A program made the position numbers and the translations under genes. A stretch of 64,000 bases of DNA from Chitinophagaceae bacterium (GTDB lineage Bacteria; Bacteroidota; Bacteroidia; Chitinophagales; Chitinophagaceae), in NCBI GenBank assembly GCA_023957575.1, contig JAMLGU010000008.1:62001-126000 (forward strand). Reading direction: 5' to 3'. The stretch's first letter is position 1. The number at the start of each line of letters is the position of its first letter. The notes under the pieces are model-generated. The model was given only the letters and a program-made list of their open reading frames with translations. It searched no databases and had not been told where the DNA came from. Of the stretch, positions 46,095-55,785 are shown piece by piece.

Positions 46095-46730
46095 ATGTTC
46101 ATTAAAATCTATATTCAAAACAAACCATTGTATCTCTGCGATGCTATGGATGAGCGCTTAAACCGCCTGCTGCATCAGCCCGACAGCATTTTTATTGACG
46201 AATTGAGTAATCAAAGCCTCAATTCAATGCTTAGAGAAATGAGTTTGCCGGAAATTAAGGCCGGTATTTTTTTTCACCATGATTTTAATGTATTAAAAAA
46301 GGCGTTTTTCAAAAAATTTGAAATCATCAAAGCCGGTGGTGGATTGGTTGAAAATGAATTGCACGAAATACTCATGATTTTCAGGCAGAAATTTTGGGAT
46401 TTGCCAAAGGGAAAATTAGACGAAGGCGAAACAATTGAAGAATGTGCCACCAGAGAAATTATGGAAGAAACAGGAATAAAAACACTCGAAATTATAGAAC
46501 CCCTCATAATCACTTATCATACTTACGAACAGGGCACCCATCATATTCTAAAAGAATCTCACTGGTTTTTGATGAAGGCATCCGTCAATGAAAATTTAAT
46601 TGCACAAAAAGAGGAAGACATTTCAGATATAAAGTGGATAGGGCTTGATATAATTTCTGAATATTTAGCAAAATCTTATCCATCCATAAAAGATGTAATT
46701 GAGTGGCATTTAAACAAAAAAAATGATTGA
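46095..46730 (+). CDS. Nudix hydrolase with an N-terminal extension
   Basis: A 211-residue Nudix hydrolase. The Nudix box GX5EX7REUXEEXGU is intact at about 115-137 (GKLDEGETIEECATREIMEE then TGI). About 85 residues precede the domain and contain no recognised motif. The substrate, a nucleoside diphosphate linked to some moiety, is unknown. Divergent promoter region with pyrE. Convergent with the DUF2851 gene. Confidence 0.9.
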   Translation: MFIKIYIQNKPLYLCDAMDERLNRLLHQPDSIFIDELSNQSLNSMLREMSLPEIKAGIFFHHDFNVLKKAFFKKFEIIKAGGGLVENELHEILMIFRQKFWDLPKGKLDEGETIEECATREIMEETGIKTLEIIEPLIITYHTYEQGTHHILKESHWFLMKASVNENLIAQKEEDISDIKWIGLDIISEYLAKSYPSIKDVIEWHLNKKND

Positions 46731-46753
46731 ATAATTTGCAAAAAAGCTGAAAA

Positions 46754-48016
46754 CTATTTATCACCGTATCCTAATAGCTTATTACCGATAGCACATTGCA
46801 GGCAGCGCCTGTGGTTACAATATTGGGTTTTTAGTTCTATAAGCGCCTGAGAATCAAGAGCATGGTTATTTTTTACTCCCAAAGCCTCAAATTTATTGGT
46901 AATGTTATTTTTTTCGGCCTTTACTTCTTCTAACCATTTTAATACTTTATCTTTTATTGATTGTTTTTGATGATACATGCCATAGGCAAACAACATCGGG
47001 AAAATCGTATTGATTAAAATATTGTCAATCATATTTTCGCCAATCGTTTTCTTTTTAAGTTTTGGTTCACTTTCAAACCGATAATGATAGTTCCAGAAAT
47101 CGTTGGGCTCCACCTTAAACAACTCCTTCACTTTTTGCAGGGACACTTCCTCAGAGGTTTTTGAAAAAAGATGGATGGAAGTATGAATGAGTGCAGCCAA
47201 TTGTGCTAATCGAACAGTAGGAAAGTTAAAAGGTCGCATTCGAAGAAAATGAACCGGTTGACGGATAGATTGTAATTTATATTTACTACTTAAAAACCTA
47301 TATTCTTTCTGAAGCAATATAGCATAATCTTCTTCGAACTCCTGTTTTAACAACCCGGCCTGCCCTAACAGCAATGCCTCCAACTGATGAATCTGATTTT
47401 TATGTTTGGCTAAAATATTTATAGAAACTGATTTGGCAATCTCTTCAAAAGCTTCTGTATTCACCTTGGCACCAAAATTTTTTGCCAGCATCCACCAAAA
47501 AGTTTCTTCCCAGTGGAAATTGTTTTCTTCCAGATAGGTGAACACTACTTCTGTTTTACGCGCCAGCCTTTCGGCTATCAGTCTTTCCTTCCAGGAGACG
47601 ATAGTTATTTCCGATACATTTTTTATCATTCCTTCGCAAGGAATAAAAGACTGCGACTGCATCAAATCTTTGTACCTACTAAGAAGGCTTAAAGAAATTC
47701 GGCTCTTTAGCTCCAGTACCGGAATATGATTTACCGCCGCATCCTGTTCATAAACCACATGAAAAATTACATTCTTATAATTTTTATCGTTCGCATGATT
47801 ATGTTTGTCCCAATCAGACGACTTCAAGTGCAACTCAACATTACCTGCCCAAACCGTATTGCCAATTTTAATTTTCGCATTGATGAAATCGGGGCCTTGA
47901 TTCGAGTTTATCTTCCCGGGCTGAATGATTTCCAATACTTCTCCATCAGTGGTTTGCAATTCGCTTTTATTAAAATATTGAAACTGCCAGATGTACTGAA
48001 GTAATTGTTCATTCAT
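46754..48016 (-). CDS. DUF2851-family protein
   Basis: A 420-residue protein of a family common in Bacteroidota and with no assigned function. Visible features are the opening LLQYIWQFQYFNKSELQT, a beta-rich N-terminal half with PGKINSNQGPDFINAKI and NVELHLKSSDWDKHNH, and a helical C-terminal half ending with a Cys cluster (QYCNHRRCLQCAIGN). The N-terminal part (ExxD, ExK-like residues) has features seen in restriction-endonuclease-like folds, but that is only a suggestion. The Cys group may bind metal. Confidence 0.85.
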   Translation of the reverse strand: MNEQLLQYIWQFQYFNKSELQTTDGEVLEIIQPGKINSNQGPDFINAKIKIGNTVWAGNVELHLKSSDWDKHNHANDKNYKNVIFHVVYEQDAAVNHIPVLELKSRISLSLLSRYKDLMQSQSFIPCEGMIKNVSEITIVSWKERLIAERLARKTEVVFTYLEENNFHWEETFWWMLAKNFGAKVNTEAFEEIAKSVSINILAKHKNQIHQLEALLLGQAGLLKQEFEEDYAILLQKEYRFLSSKYKLQSIRQPVHFLRMRPFNFPTVRLAQLAALIHTSIHLFSKTSEEVSLQKVKELFKVEPNDFWNYHYRFESEPKLKKKTIGENMIDNILINTIFPMLFAYGMYHQKQSIKDKVLKWLEEVKAEKNNITNKFEALGVKNNHALDSQALIELKTQYCNHRRCLQCAIGNKLLGYGDK

Positions 48017-48085
48017 GAGAGAACTATTGATTATTAAATTAATTTCAATCTATTTACCACTAATCATTTGTCATTTACCATTTCC

Positions 48086-48673
48086 TTATTCTTCGCCAAT
48101 AAAAGGGTTATTGAGTCGCTCAAGTTCTTTAATCACGCGGCTTACGGGCAATCCCATCACATTATAAAAGTCGCCACTGATTGATTTAATACCCACAACA
48201 CCTATCCATTCCTGTATGGCATAAGCGCCGGCTTTATCGTAAGGTTTATATTTTTCTACATAAAAAATTATCTGTTGTGGCGTTAGCGGATGAAAAACAA
48301 CTTCTGTTGAATCTGCAAACAAAATCTGACGCTCTCCATTTATGATAGCTACACCGGTAATCACCTGGTGGGTATTGTTTTGCAGCAGGGTAAGCATATT
48401 GATGGCTTCGTCCTCATTTTTGGGTTTGCCCAAAACCATTTCATCCATTACTACAATGGTATCTGCTGCAATAATTATTCTTTTATCATTCAGCATTTTC
48501 TTTACGGCCAATGCCTTCTCCTTTGCAACCTGCATGGCAGCATCGCGCAAAGGCATACCTTCCGGTAATATTTCATCGGTATTATAGGCAATTATATCAA
48601 ATGGGATTTCGGCCCACTCAAGCAATTGTTTTCTTCTGGGAGAGGTGGACGCCAATACTATTTTTTCATACAT
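48086..48673 (-). CDS. maf: Maf-like nucleoside triphosphate pyrophosphatase
   Basis: House-cleaning pyrophosphatase that hydrolyses non-canonical or modified nucleoside triphosphates; early work linked Maf to septum inhibition. The ATG at 48673 gives the canonical start EKIVLASTSPRRKQLLE. ADTIVVMDEMVLGKP and the AYAIQEW region are also typical. An upstream ATG at 48727 would add a non-conserved hydrophobic leader. First-strand neighbours downstream-to-upstream are UbiA, KdsC-like and DUF2520 genes, a grouping often seen in Bacteroidota. Confidence 0.93.
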   Translation of the reverse strand: MYEKIVLASTSPRRKQLLEWAEIPFDIIAYNTDEILPEGMPLRDAAMQVAKEKALAVKKMLNDKRIIIAADTIVVMDEMVLGKPKNEDEAINMLTLLQNNTHQVITGVAIINGERQILFADSTEVVFHPLTPQQIIFYVEKYKPYDKAGAYAIQEWIGVVGIKSISGDFYNVMGLPVSRVIKELERLNNPFIGEE

Positions 48674-48765
48674 AAAAATTACATTTACCTTTTTAACCAG
48701 AATTATAAAGTCAGGAAAATAGATCAAAGAATCCTTTTTATAATTCCAGTTTTTGTTTTATTAAT

Positions 48766-49698
48766 TCAGAGGTAAATATAAAAAATTATCATTGATAAAA
48801 TTCCGGTCAGCATTATCAATTTAATAAGTGTGCTTAAATCGTGATATTCTGGAGTTTTTTGGGCAACTATTAGTTTTTTAAATATATAAATTAAAGGTAA
48901 TATTATAAACACCAGGCAATAAGCCATTGCCCACCACCATTGAAACTGCAAAACATAAATCTGAATAATGATTAAAGATATAATCAATATCGTTAACCAC
49001 ACTGCTGTATAAACCTTGGTGGCGCTTGTGCCCCACACTACCGGCATGGTGCGGCAATTATATTTCATATCTCCCGGTAAATCCTCAATATCTTTAACAG
49101 CTTCTCTAATTAATGAAATCACAAAAGCAAAGCCGGCATACAATACCGCAAACCGAAAAAATTTTACCTGTTGATAAGCAACATTGACAAATGCATCTGC
49201 CATAGAAAATTTTGATAAAAAGATGAGCATAATTGTCCAGGCAGTGAGAAGCGAAATAATAATATTGCCAATGAGAACATCCCTTTTTAACCTCATTGAA
49301 TAGAAAAAAAGCAAAACAACACAACCTATATTGGCAATTACCAAATACCATCTTGAAAAAGGATTAACTGCCAATACGGTAATAAAAATACCCAATCCGC
49401 TAAGTATAAAATGCCAGGCCAATGCCCAGCGTCTGCTTATAATACGGCCCAAAACAACTTTGCCCGGTTTGTTGATGATATCTATATTTATATCAAAATA
49501 ATCATTAATAATGTTACCCGCAGCGGCAATAAAAACCGATGCCAGAACCAATAATAAAAACTGACGGGTATCATTATCAGGAATCTGCCCCTGATAGATT
49601 GAATAATAAATACAATACTGAAATAGAAATTGGGCAAGAACAATAAACATCAGGTTAGGCAAGCGTATTAATCTGAAAAAAGCCTTTACTGATGCCAT
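48766..49698 (-). CDS. UbiA-family prenyltransferase
   Basis: A 310-residue integral membrane prenyltransferase with about eight or nine helices. The two Asp-rich motifs are NIINDYFDINID (about residues 63-74) and AVKDIEDLPGD (about 205-215). Homologues in this gene order are usually labelled geranylgeranylglycerol-phosphate geranylgeranyltransferase, but the acceptor in Bacteroidota is not established. It is in a same-strand run with maf, the KdsC-like gene and the DUF2520 gene. Confidence 0.88.
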   Translation of the reverse strand: MASVKAFFRLIRLPNLMFIVLAQFLFQYCIYYSIYQGQIPDNDTRQFLLLVLASVFIAAAGNIINDYFDINIDIINKPGKVVLGRIISRRWALAWHFILSGLGIFITVLAVNPFSRWYLVIANIGCVVLLFFYSMRLKRDVLIGNIIISLLTAWTIMLIFLSKFSMADAFVNVAYQQVKFFRFAVLYAGFAFVISLIREAVKDIEDLPGDMKYNCRTMPVVWGTSATKVYTAVWLTILIISLIIIQIYVLQFQWWWAMAYCLVFIILPLIYIFKKLIVAQKTPEYHDLSTLIKLIMLTGILSMIIFYIYL

Positions 49699-49709
49699 TC
49701 TATATTCGT

Positions 49710-50234
49710 TTAAATAGTTGATGCGATTGTTTCATCCACACCCCAATCACCTCTGCATTTCATCACCTTCTCAATTACATCCCTCACGCAGCCTCGACCA
49801 CCCTCTTTATTTGAAATATACTTGGCGCCACTAATTACTTCGCCCACTGCATCTGCCGGGCAAGCGCCGATACTTACAACGTCAAATGCGGGTAAGTCTG
49901 AAAGGTCATCGCCCATAAACAGAATATTTTCTTTCTTCAAATCATATTCCTGCATCAGTTTTATTACATAGCCTTTTTTATCCTTCACTTCAAAATACAC
50001 ATGTTTCACACCCAGATTGTTCATTCTTCTTTGAACTCCAGAGAATGAGGAACCTGTAATTATAAATATTTTATACCCTTTTTTTACAGCTAATTGCAAG
50101 GCATAGCCGTCCTTAGTATTCATTATTCGAGCCATGTCTTCATTTTGCATCACTAAGATTCCTCCATCAGTCATAACGCCATCCACGTCAAACATAAAGG
50201 TGTCTATTTTTTGAAACTTATCTAAAATATTCAT
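49710..50234 (-). CDS. kdsC: HAD phosphatase, KdsC-like
   Basis: A 174-residue C0-type HAD phosphatase without a cap domain. It has the nucleophile motif FMFDVDGVMTDG, FIITGSS (motif II), the Lys in KKGYVIKLM (motif III) and FMGDDLSDLPAF (motif IV). This matches Kdo-8-phosphate phosphatase, which feeds Kdo to WaaA in LPS synthesis. The ATG at 50234 fits the family; an ATG at 50276 would add 14 residues. Twelve bases separate it from the UbiA gene. Confidence 0.88.
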   Translation of the reverse strand: MNILDKFQKIDTFMFDVDGVMTDGGILVMQNEDMARIMNTKDGYALQLAVKKGYKIFIITGSSFSGVQRRMNNLGVKHVYFEVKDKKGYVIKLMQEYDLKKENILFMGDDLSDLPAFDVVSIGACPADAVGEVISGAKYISNKEGGRGCVRDVIEKVMKCRGDWGVDETIASTI

Positions 50235-50327
50235 AAACTGCTTTTGTCCTGCAAATGTATTGGTTAAATGGCTCACAAACGATGATATTAATCACTAAAT
50301 AATGGTAAAAAGTGGATTACAAAAATA

Positions 50328-51086
50328 CTATTTATTCATAATACTATTGCTGATGCAATTATAGACATTTAATAGTTTTGGATAATTTTTCAGCATCTCC
50401 AAATGTTTGGCAATTGTATCTTCATCTTTCCGAAAAGCGGGTCCGGTCTGCATTTGAGAAGGAGGATTTGAGTACATTCTTTCAATTGTGTTATTAATGA
50501 GCGGCAACAAATCATTGAAGTCAATATCCTCCTTTTTGCAAAAATCTTCAACCAACGAAAAAATGTGGTTGGTAAAATTATTTGCAATCACTGCTGCCAC
50601 ATGCAGTTTAGTCCTTTTATCAATAGGCGCTGTTTTAACCTCAGAATTGCTGATTGATCTTGCAAGTTTTTCTAAAACTGACTTTGCTTTTTCGGTAGCT
50701 GCCTCTGTGTAAACAGGCATTGGCGGAATTATTTTTTGATCTTTTCTGAGGCTTTGCAAAGGGTAAAACACGCCATAGTCTTCAGTTGCACTTTTAAGTA
50801 TTTCCTTTTCTACCGAGGCGGCAGTATGCGCCACTACTTTTCCCGGCAGGTGCAAATCGCTCACTACATCGGCTATAGAGGTGTCGCTCACGGCTATTAT
50901 ATATACATCCGCCTCATTATTTATCAGGCTGATATAATTTGTGGAAGCGGTGTCCCACTCATAAGCCAGTTCTGATGCTGCCGAAGCATTTCGTCCAAAA
51001 ACCTGAATAATTTTATGACCTACGGCCACAAATTTTCTACCAAGTACCGCTGCTACATTACCACTACCAATTATAACTATTTCCAT
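50328..51086 (-). CDS. DUF2520/Rossmann-fold oxidoreductase-like protein
   Basis: A 252-residue protein with an N-terminal Rossmann fold (IVIIGSGNVAAVLGRKF) and a helical C-terminal DUF2520 domain (about 130-250), with THVAAV-like residues in KLHVAAVIANNF. The layout resembles pyrroline-5-carboxylate reductase or F420-dependent oxidoreductases; the substrate is unknown. It heads the run KdsC-like, UbiA, maf on the minus strand, with a gap of about 95 bases to the KdsC-like start. Confidence 0.85.
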   Translation of the reverse strand: MEIVIIGSGNVAAVLGRKFVAVGHKIIQVFGRNASAASELAYEWDTASTNYISLINNEADVYIIAVSDTSIADVVSDLHLPGKVVAHTAASVEKEILKSATEDYGVFYPLQSLRKDQKIIPPMPVYTEAATEKAKSVLEKLARSISNSEVKTAPIDKRTKLHVAAVIANNFTNHIFSLVEDFCKKEDIDFNDLLPLINNTIERMYSNPPSQMQTGPAFRKDEDTIAKHLEMLKNYPKLLNVYNCISNSIMNK

Positions 51087-51192
51087 GTGCCTTTGATATA
51101 ATATTTTTTAATTTTCATTTTATTTACAATAAAACCGCTATCTAAAGAAATGCAAAGTTCCCAAAAATTACTATGGCTTTTCAAAATTTTTT

Positions 51193-51200
51193 TACTTTTG
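51193..51200 (+). promoter_or_regulatory. Candidate -7 element for the alpha/beta hydrolase gene
   Basis: TACTTTTG, exact TAnnTTTG, 10 bases before the ATG at 51211. Confidence 0.45.
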
Positions 51201-51210
51201 CGATATAAAA

Positions 51211-52053
51211 ATGAAAATACAAAATTTTGCGGTAAGCGTTTTGAAAACGCAAATAAATTTACTGGCAGCAGTTTCCAAAAGAAGGGCCGGTAACAAAGCG
51301 TTTGATATTTTTTGCACACCATACCTTAAAAAAACATATATTCCCAATTCCTTTTTCAAATCGGCAGAAGAACTACTGCTTGACTTTGAAGGCCTGAATA
51401 CAATCGGTTATCGATGGAACAAAGGCGGAGAGAAACGAATTTTAATAGCGCATGGCTTTAAATCCTGTGCAGAAAATTTTGGCCACTTCGTAAAATTATT
51501 TATTAAAAAAAATTATGAAGTAATTGCTTTTGATGCTCCTGCTCATGGCCGAAGCCAAGGGAAAATACTTACGGGCATCATTTATAAAAATTTTATTGCG
51601 ACAGTTTATAATACTTATGGCCCCTTTGACAGTTTTTTGGGACACTCATTTGGCGCAATGGGTATCATTTTTTTTGCAGCAGAACTACCTGAAAATAAAG
51701 ATTTGAAAATAGCCTTGGTAGCCCCGGCTTCGGATACGCTCTCTTTATCCAATATGTTTTTTAATCAGATGAAAATAAAAGATAAAGAAGTACAAAAATA
51801 TTTTATAAAAAGAATTGAAACCTTGGGTAAACATCCTATTGAATGGTTTTCGATAAAAAGATGCCTTGAAACCATCAATAGCCAAGTCTTGTGGGTTCAT
51901 GATAAATTTGACAGAATTACACCGGTGAAAGATGCCTACATCGTGCAGAAATTGAAACTCGATAACGTTCAATTTATTTTTACGGAAAGATTAGGGCACA
52001 GAAAAATTTACAGAGATGAAAAAGTCGTAAAAAATATTGTTGATTTTCTTTAA
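51211..52053 (+). CDS. Alpha/beta hydrolase
   Basis: A 280-residue alpha/beta hydrolase. The oxyanion motif is LIAHGFKS, the nucleophile elbow is GHSFGAMG (Ser near 147), the acid is in VHDKFDRITP and the His in RLGHRKIY. The N-terminus lacks a signal peptide but is basic and slightly hydrophobic. The substrate is unknown; the fold includes lipases, esterases and peptidases. Divergent from the DUF2520 gene, and a plausible promoter lies 10 bases before the ATG. Confidence 0.88.
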   Translation: MKIQNFAVSVLKTQINLLAAVSKRRAGNKAFDIFCTPYLKKTYIPNSFFKSAEELLLDFEGLNTIGYRWNKGGEKRILIAHGFKSCAENFGHFVKLFIKKNYEVIAFDAPAHGRSQGKILTGIIYKNFIATVYNTYGPFDSFLGHSFGAMGIIFFAAELPENKDLKIALVAPASDTLSLSNMFFNQMKIKDKEVQKYFIKRIETLGKHPIEWFSIKRCLETINSQVLWVHDKFDRITPVKDAYIVQKLKLDNVQFIFTERLGHRKIYRDEKVVKNIVDFL

Positions 52054-52142
52054 CCTTTTAAAGCGTTTTTTAATTTGCCCCACAACCTTCAACTTACTTC
52101 TTCCTAAAAAAATATTATATTGCAAAAAACAAAACAAGAAAA

Positions 52143-53324
52143 ATGCAAACAGATAATAAGAATACAGGTATTGCAACCAAATGCGTGCATAGCGGCGAAA
52201 TTACCAATAACCAGGGTTCTCCTCATACGCCGATTTATAATTCCACTACATTCACATTCTCCACTACGAATGATTTATTGGATGTAATTGATGGCAGAAA
52301 ACCCGGAAGCCTTTATACCAGGTATGGCATGAACCTTTCCATAAAGGGGTTGGAAGAAAAGATGGCTCAATTGGAACATGCAGAAGCAGCGCTTGTTTTC
52401 AGTTCGGGTATTGCAGCAGAAGCAGCCACCTTTCTGGCTTTGGGCAGGAAGGGAATTGTATGCGTGGGAGATGCTTATGGTGGCACAATCGAACTGTTAA
52501 ACATTCAGTTGCGGTCATTAGGCATCCCCGTACATTTTCTACTTGAACCGGAAGAGCAACAGTTGGAGAATATTTTGCAATCAGGCATAGGATTGGTATT
52601 TTTTGAAACGCCTACCAATCCCTCGATTAAGATTTATGATATTCCCGCGATTTCAGCTTTGGCAAAAAAATATAACACACCGGTAGCCATAGACAATACG
52701 TTTGCCACTCCCATTAATCAAAATCCATTATTATTAGGAGCTGATATAGTTGTACATAGCGCCACAAAATACTTAGGCGGGCACAGCGATATAACCGCCG
52801 GTGCAGTAATGGGTAGCAAAGATCTGATTGCACAGATTGTCCCCTGGCGAAAAAATCTTGGCCAGATGCCGGCTCCGGAAACGGCTTCATTATTGTCAAG
52901 AAGCATCAAATCTTTAGTTGTGCGTGTACAATATCAAAATAATTCTGCGCTTCGTATTGCCACAACGCTTGAAAAGCATCCAAAAGTGAAGCGAGTTCTT
53001 TATCCCGGGCTGCCCTCTTTCTCAGGATATGAATTAGCAAAAAAGCAAATGAAAGGATTTGGAGGCATGATGACCATAGAAATTGATGGCGGCTATGAAG
53101 AAACCATGAAATTTGCAGACAGCCTGAAAATATTCAGAATAGCGCCCAGTTTAGGCGGAGCAGAAAGTCTGTGTACACAACCGGTTACCACCACTCATCA
53201 CGGATTGCCAGAAGAAGAATTACAAATCAGAGGAATCACGCCTTCCATGATCAGGCTATCCATCGGACTCGAAGACACTGATGATTTAATTGCCGATTTG
53301 AATCAGGCATTACAAAGAATTTAA
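52143..53324 (+). CDS. Trans-sulfuration PLP enzyme (cystathionine gamma-synthase/lyase family)
   Basis: A 393-residue Cys/Met metabolism PLP enzyme. LYTRYGMNLS gives the Tyr and Arg that bind the neighbouring subunit's cofactor, and FSSGIAAEAATFL the phosphate loop. VAIDNTFATP holds the cofactor Asp, and the Schiff-base Lys is in VVHSATKYLGGHSD. Members include cystathionine gamma-synthase, gamma-lyase, beta-lyase and methionine gamma-lyase, which sequence motifs do not separate well. It stands alone on the plus strand. Confidence 0.92.
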   Translation: MQTDNKNTGIATKCVHSGEITNNQGSPHTPIYNSTTFTFSTTNDLLDVIDGRKPGSLYTRYGMNLSIKGLEEKMAQLEHAEAALVFSSGIAAEAATFLALGRKGIVCVGDAYGGTIELLNIQLRSLGIPVHFLLEPEEQQLENILQSGIGLVFFETPTNPSIKIYDIPAISALAKKYNTPVAIDNTFATPINQNPLLLGADIVVHSATKYLGGHSDITAGAVMGSKDLIAQIVPWRKNLGQMPAPETASLLSRSIKSLVVRVQYQNNSALRIATTLEKHPKVKRVLYPGLPSFSGYELAKKQMKGFGGMMTIEIDGGYEETMKFADSLKIFRIAPSLGGAESLCTQPVTTTHHGLPEEELQIRGITPSMIRLSIGLEDTDDLIADLNQALQRI

Positions 53325-53431
53325 AGCTTTTAACTTCCGGGTTTTACTGAAATTGTTAATATTATCTGTTAGAAATTCAGGTAATCTAAACATTTGAAAA
53401 CCGATGTTGTTATAAGGCAAAACAATAAAAT

Positions 53432-54163
53432 ATGAACGAAAACAATAAGATGAAAATAGAGGTGTGGAGTGATGTGGCTTGTCCTTTCTGTTATATCGGA
53501 AAAAGGCATTATGAATCGGCTATCAGCAAATTTGCAGATGCAAATAATATAGAATTAGAATGGAAAAGCTTTCAGCTTGACCCTACCATTCCTGAAGACC
53601 TTAATGGCAAACAAAGTGTCTCTGCTTATCTTTCTGCCTCAAAAGGAATGACATTGGATCAGGTGGCACAGATGACAGTGGGTGTGACTGAAATGGCGAA
53701 AAATGCTGGGCTATCATTGGATTTTGAAAAAGCGGTAGCTGCCAATACCTTTAATGCACATCGGATAATTCAAAAAGCCAAAACAAAAGGACTGGGAGAC
53801 GCTATTGAAGAAGCTTTCTTTAAAGCTCATTTTGTGGATGGATTGGACGTAGCCGACAAGGAGGTCTTAATGTCTATTGGTGAAAAAACCGGTCTTTCAA
53901 AGGAGGAGATTAATGATGCATTGTCAAATGATGAATATGCCTATATGGTGCAGCAGGACATCATGGAGTCCAGAAATATAGGCGTAAGAGGTGTTCCATT
54001 CTTTGTATTCAATCGTAAATACGGAATTTCAGGCGCACAACCTGTAGAAGTGTTTACTAATACCATCGAGAAATCATATACCGAATGGCGAAAGGACAAT
54101 GAGGTAATAACACTTGAAATAAATGAAGGCCCGGCCTGCACTACTGATGGAGTGTGTGATTAA
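53432..54163 (+). CDS. DsbA-family oxidoreductase (FrnE-like)
   Basis: A 243-residue thioredoxin-fold DsbA-like protein without signal peptide, so probably cytoplasmic. The redox motif is ACPFCYIG (near residues 16-23), and the cis-Pro loop is GVRGVPFFVFN. The FrnE group has been linked to oxidative stress and 2-hydroxychromene isomerase-like chemistry. A second in-frame ATG at 53450 is an alternative start. The C-terminus ends in a CTTDGVCD Cys pair, which is typical of the group. Confidence 0.9.
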   Translation: MNENNKMKIEVWSDVACPFCYIGKRHYESAISKFADANNIELEWKSFQLDPTIPEDLNGKQSVSAYLSASKGMTLDQVAQMTVGVTEMAKNAGLSLDFEKAVAANTFNAHRIIQKAKTKGLGDAIEEAFFKAHFVDGLDVADKEVLMSIGEKTGLSKEEINDALSNDEYAYMVQQDIMESRNIGVRGVPFFVFNRKYGISGAQPVEVFTNTIEKSYTEWRKDNEVITLEINEGPACTTDGVCD

Positions 54164-54183
54164 GGTAAAATCAGATATTCATT

Positions 54184-55122
54184 TTAGTGAAAACCATAAA
54201 GAGTAGCTGTAAACAGACCTCTTTCCCTGCCTTTGGTAAGCAAAAACCAGTTTCCCGAATATCGAAGCACATTGGGTACTAATAGCTTACCAACTTTGGT
54301 GAGCTGTACATTCATGTGTACATCAAAATCATAAGCTCCTGTGTTATAGCTAAGATCGTAGGTGCGGCCTAATATTTCAAAGGTCCGATAGTCGAACCAG
54401 GTGGTCATATTGTCATAAACAATTTTGTTTCGCTTTCCCGAACTCAATCCGGGCTTGGCTTTTACAGAAAATCGATAAGCGTCTCTTCCATTATACACTT
54501 CATAATCAATTTCATAATCATAATACGGTGTTACCGAAGGGTCAAAAATATTACTCTTGTCGCCGATGAACGGAATTCCGGCAATCTTCTTACCCGGATT
54601 AAAAAACAGCATTTTCAACTGTTCCTTTCTTTTATCCATTCCTGATTTGTTTTTGGGGTTCAGATTATCCAACTGATTTTTTTCGCCACATACTTTTCCC
54701 TTTGTAAAAAACAAGCCTGCATACATTTCGGCGGTGTAGTAATTATAATCTCCATTTTTATCCAGCATATCACCTGTTACACGCTCGTACTCTTTCTCCA
54801 TACTACGGCAACCACCCGAGTAAGTTTGGATGGTTTTGCTGTTGAGCGAAGCTGCCTCCCTACCCTTTTTATCCTTCATCACAATATTGTTCAGTGATGT
54901 GTAGCTAAGAAACCGCAGGTTTTTAAATGCCTGATAAAAGGTTTTATCCTTTTTTACACGATCAATAAAATCAGGTACATTAAGGTCATTGCGTACGACT
55001 ACCTCTGAAAGAGTGACCATTCTTGCCAATGCTTCATTCTCAAGAGAGTCTTCATTAATCTGACCAAATGCAATTTGACTCAAAAAGAGGCAAATGAGTA
55101 AATATTTTACCTGTATTTTCAT
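54184..55122 (-). CDS. Secreted protein of unknown function
   Basis: Function not recognised. A 312-residue protein with a signal peptide ending at QIAFGQ. It is rich in aromatic beta-strand sequence in its second half (DYEIDYEVYNGRDAYRF, MTTWFDYRTFEILGRTYD), recalling LolA/LppX-type half-barrels that bind lipid chains. A CRSM and a CGEK cysteine could form a disulfide. It lies 29 bases after the deformylase start on the same strand. The LolA-like suggestion is weak. Confidence 0.65.
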   Translation of the reverse strand: MKIQVKYLLICLFLSQIAFGQINEDSLENEALARMVTLSEVVVRNDLNVPDFIDRVKKDKTFYQAFKNLRFLSYTSLNNIVMKDKKGREAASLNSKTIQTYSGGCRSMEKEYERVTGDMLDKNGDYNYYTAEMYAGLFFTKGKVCGEKNQLDNLNPKNKSGMDKRKEQLKMLFFNPGKKIAGIPFIGDKSNIFDPSVTPYYDYEIDYEVYNGRDAYRFSVKAKPGLSSGKRNKIVYDNMTTWFDYRTFEILGRTYDLSYNTGAYDFDVHMNVQLTKVGKLLVPNVLRYSGNWFLLTKGRERGLFTATLYGFH

Positions 55123-55150
55123 TTCAGAGTCTAAGGAAAGTCAAGCACAA

Positions 55151-55729
55151 TCAACTAAAAATCATTTTGTAATCTACTTTTACCTTTCCTTTTTGGATAT
55201 CATTCAGTTTGCTTTTCAAAAGTTTTCTTTTCAAAGGCGGCAGATGGTCTATGAATAATTTACCTTCAATATGGTCGTATTCGTGTAGAATTACCCTTGC
55301 CGAGATACCCGAAAAAGTATCTTCATGCCAGTCAAAGTTTTCATCCTGATATTCAATAGTCACGGTTTCTTCCCTTTTAATATCCTCTCTTATTTTGGGA
55401 ATACTGAGACAGCCTTCATTATACACCCAGGGCTCGCCACCCAATTCTTTTACAAATGCATTAACAAAAACTTTCTTTATTCCATCATCATCGGGATAGT
55501 CTTCTTCTTTTTCCTGCTCATCCATATTTTCAAAAATCTGCAAAGTGTCCACCACAAACAGCCGGATGGATTTGTTCACCTGTGGCGCTGCCAGACCCAC
55601 ACCATTACTGTTGTACATAGTTTCCCACATATTGGATATCAATTCCTTAAGTCCCGGATAATCTGCATCTATTTCATCTGTTGCGCGACGCAGCACCGGA
55701 AGTCCATAAGCTACAATAGGTAAAATCAT
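55151..55729 (-). CDS. def: Peptide deformylase
   Basis: Removes the formyl group from nascent proteins. All three metalloprotease motifs are visible: GVGLAAPQV (about residues 43-51), EGCLSIP with the metal Cys (about 105) and HEYDH with the catalytic Glu (about 149). Length of 192 residues is normal for Bacteroidota. It lies in a minus-strand run with ruvX and the DUF190/crcB pair. Confidence 0.97.
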   Translation of the reverse strand: MILPIVAYGLPVLRRATDEIDADYPGLKELISNMWETMYNSNGVGLAAPQVNKSIRLFVVDTLQIFENMDEQEKEEDYPDDDGIKKVFVNAFVKELGGEPWVYNEGCLSIPKIREDIKREETVTIEYQDENFDWHEDTFSGISARVILHEYDHIEGKLFIDHLPPLKRKLLKSKLNDIQKGKVKVDYKMIFS

Positions 55730-55785
55730 AGTTGCAAAATTACTTATGAAAAATGAATTATGCTAATATGAATGTATCTGCATTA